Below are positions 63,305 through 64,000 of a DNA stretch of 64,000 nucleotides, one piece after another (positions within the stretch are counted from its first letter, which is position 1; each line of letters starts with the position of its first letter). The DNA is from a virus: positions 1-64,000 of IMG/VR virus record IMGVR_UViG_3300027911_000012; one strand, written 5' to 3'. The notes below the pieces were generated by a model. It made no database searches and was not told the DNA's origin. It saw only the letters and a list, made by a program, of their open reading frames with translations. The position numbers were made by a program, and so were the translations under genes.

Positions 63305-64000
63305 ATGCACCGGAGCGAACCGGCTGCGAAGCCGCACTTGCAGTATACACCCCCGAATCGGGAAGCAAGATCACCCAAATGCCTGACATTTAAGTGTGCT
63401 GTGTGTGGTGGCCCCAAGTATGGCAAACGCGCTGAAATGTGTAGACAGTGTCGATGCAATGCACGTCGTCCTCCTATCGATGACAAGTTCTATGAAATTC
63501 GTGGTCGTTCTGCCAGAAGAATAGCTCTCACAAGAGGCCAGTACACATTTGTAGACGCTAGAAACTATAAACGATTACTGGAGTGGAGTTGGAACGCGCA
63601 AAAGAAAACCGGGAAGCAGGTGTATTACGCCAGCACACAGGCGTGGTTGGACGGTAAACCCGTAATGGCGCGAATGCACCATGTCATTCTTGGCCTCCCT
63701 ACGTGTGTAGAGTGTGACCACAAAAACAGAAACACACTCGATAACCTAGAAGACAATCTTCGTCCGTGCAGTGACCAACAGAACGCATCAAACCAAGGAT
63801 TAGCCCGCAATAACACTAGCGGTTACAAGGGAGTGATCTGGAGAAAAGAACGAAAGAGATGGAGAGCAGTTATCAATTTCGAGCGTAAACGGCGTTTTCT
63901 AGGAACATTCAAGACAGCACCGGAAGCCGCAAGGGCATACGATAGAGCTGCACTCCGGTATTTCGGGGAGTTCGCTTGCTTAAATTTTCCTAACGCTTCT
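63305..64000 (+). CDS. HNH-AP2 homing endonuclease, 3' end beyond the window
   Basis: At least 232 residues, open at the right edge. Zinc ribbon CAVCGG...CRQCRC, HNH block (MHHVILGLPTCVECDHKNRN, then DNLEDNLRPC) and an AP2-like domain (SGYKGVIWRKERKRWRAVIN, then AARAYDRAALRYFGEFACLN). Closely parallel in layout to the gene at 58058, probably a paralogue. GAGGTCAGG precedes ATG 63305. Confidence 0.85.
   Translation, partial: MHRSEPAAKPHLQYTPPNREARSPKCLTFKCAVCGGPKYGKRAEMCRQCRCNARRPPIDDKFYEIRGRSARRIALTRGQYTFVDARNYKRLLEWSWNAQKKTGKQVYYASTQAWLDGKPVMARMHHVILGLPTCVECDHKNRNTLDNLEDNLRPCSDQQNASNQGLARNNTSGYKGVIWRKERKRWRAVINFERKRRFLGTFKTAPEAARAYDRAALRYFGEFACLNFPNAS

Noticed and set aside
1-64000. tRNA genes, rRNA genes, CRISPR arrays, insertion sequences, integrase/att sites
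   Set aside because: No cloverleaf with a GTTCRANNC arm, no regular spacer repeats, no transposase or integrase motifs were seen by eye; a tRNAscan or CRISPR search could still find weak cases.

Overview
The window is a gapless, gene-dense piece (about 64 kb) of a tailed double-stranded DNA phage genome with no bacterial chromosomal genes. Evidence: a family A DNA polymerase with its helicase, recombination and nuclease genes; a block of virion genes (large tail/neck proteins, fibre-like proteins, three long Ala/Lys/Gln-rich proteins resembling podovirus internal/ejection proteins); at least seven HNH-type genes; and dozens of tiny genes joined by ATGA, GTGA or TAATG overlaps. No terminase, portal, major capsid protein or tape measure is seen and genes run off both ends, so this is a fragment of a larger genome, most likely podovirus-like. 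The host is not shown. A zinc-ribbon plus XRE regulator of a kind I associate with Acidobacteriota is a weak hint of a soil acidobacterial host. TAG, TGA and TAA are all used as ordinary stops.

Layout. (1) 1-8712, leftward: a membrane protein (partial), a glycosyltransferase-sulfotransferase fusion, a methyltransferase, a HerA-like ATPase, small unknowns, a HAD phosphatase, an HNH gene and a small putative repressor with its own TTGACA promoter between two operator-like palindromes. (2) 8.7-9.3 kb: divergent control region. (3) 9329-20014, rightward: small early genes, an array of four 19-bp palindromes (10180-10255), an XRE regulator, an N6-adenine-type DNA methyltransferase and secreted or membrane proteins. 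(4) 20275-21719, leftward: an HNH gene plus RepA-like ATPase. (5) 21884-41596, rightward: RNA ligase, papain-like protease homologue, XPD/DinG-type Fe-S helicase, Cas4/RecB-like nuclease, Sak4-like ATPase, ERCC4 nuclease, UDG-like protein, DNA polymerase, XRE and AbrB-like regulators, a cytosine methyltransferase broken by an in-frame TAG, and a zinc-ribbon XRE regulator. (6) 41593-63245, leftward: virion genes, interrupted by a rightward Thg1-like gene, a rightward HTH gene and two rightward HNH-AP2 homing endonucleases.

How it fits together. Replication and recombination genes sit in the rightward arm and virion genes in the right leftward arm; the two arms collide end to end at 41.59 kb with no visible terminator. 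Two promoter styles stand out: early-type promoters with a CGG(G/T)AG block just before the -10, and promoters whose -10 lies only about 6-10 nt before the start codon of the first gene, implying leaderless mRNAs for regulators and single-gene cassettes. The most unusual content is a cassette inside the virion block encoding a ribbon-helix-helix protein, an unknown protein, an acyl carrier protein and a GNAT-like acyltransferase, which suggests phage-directed protein acylation.
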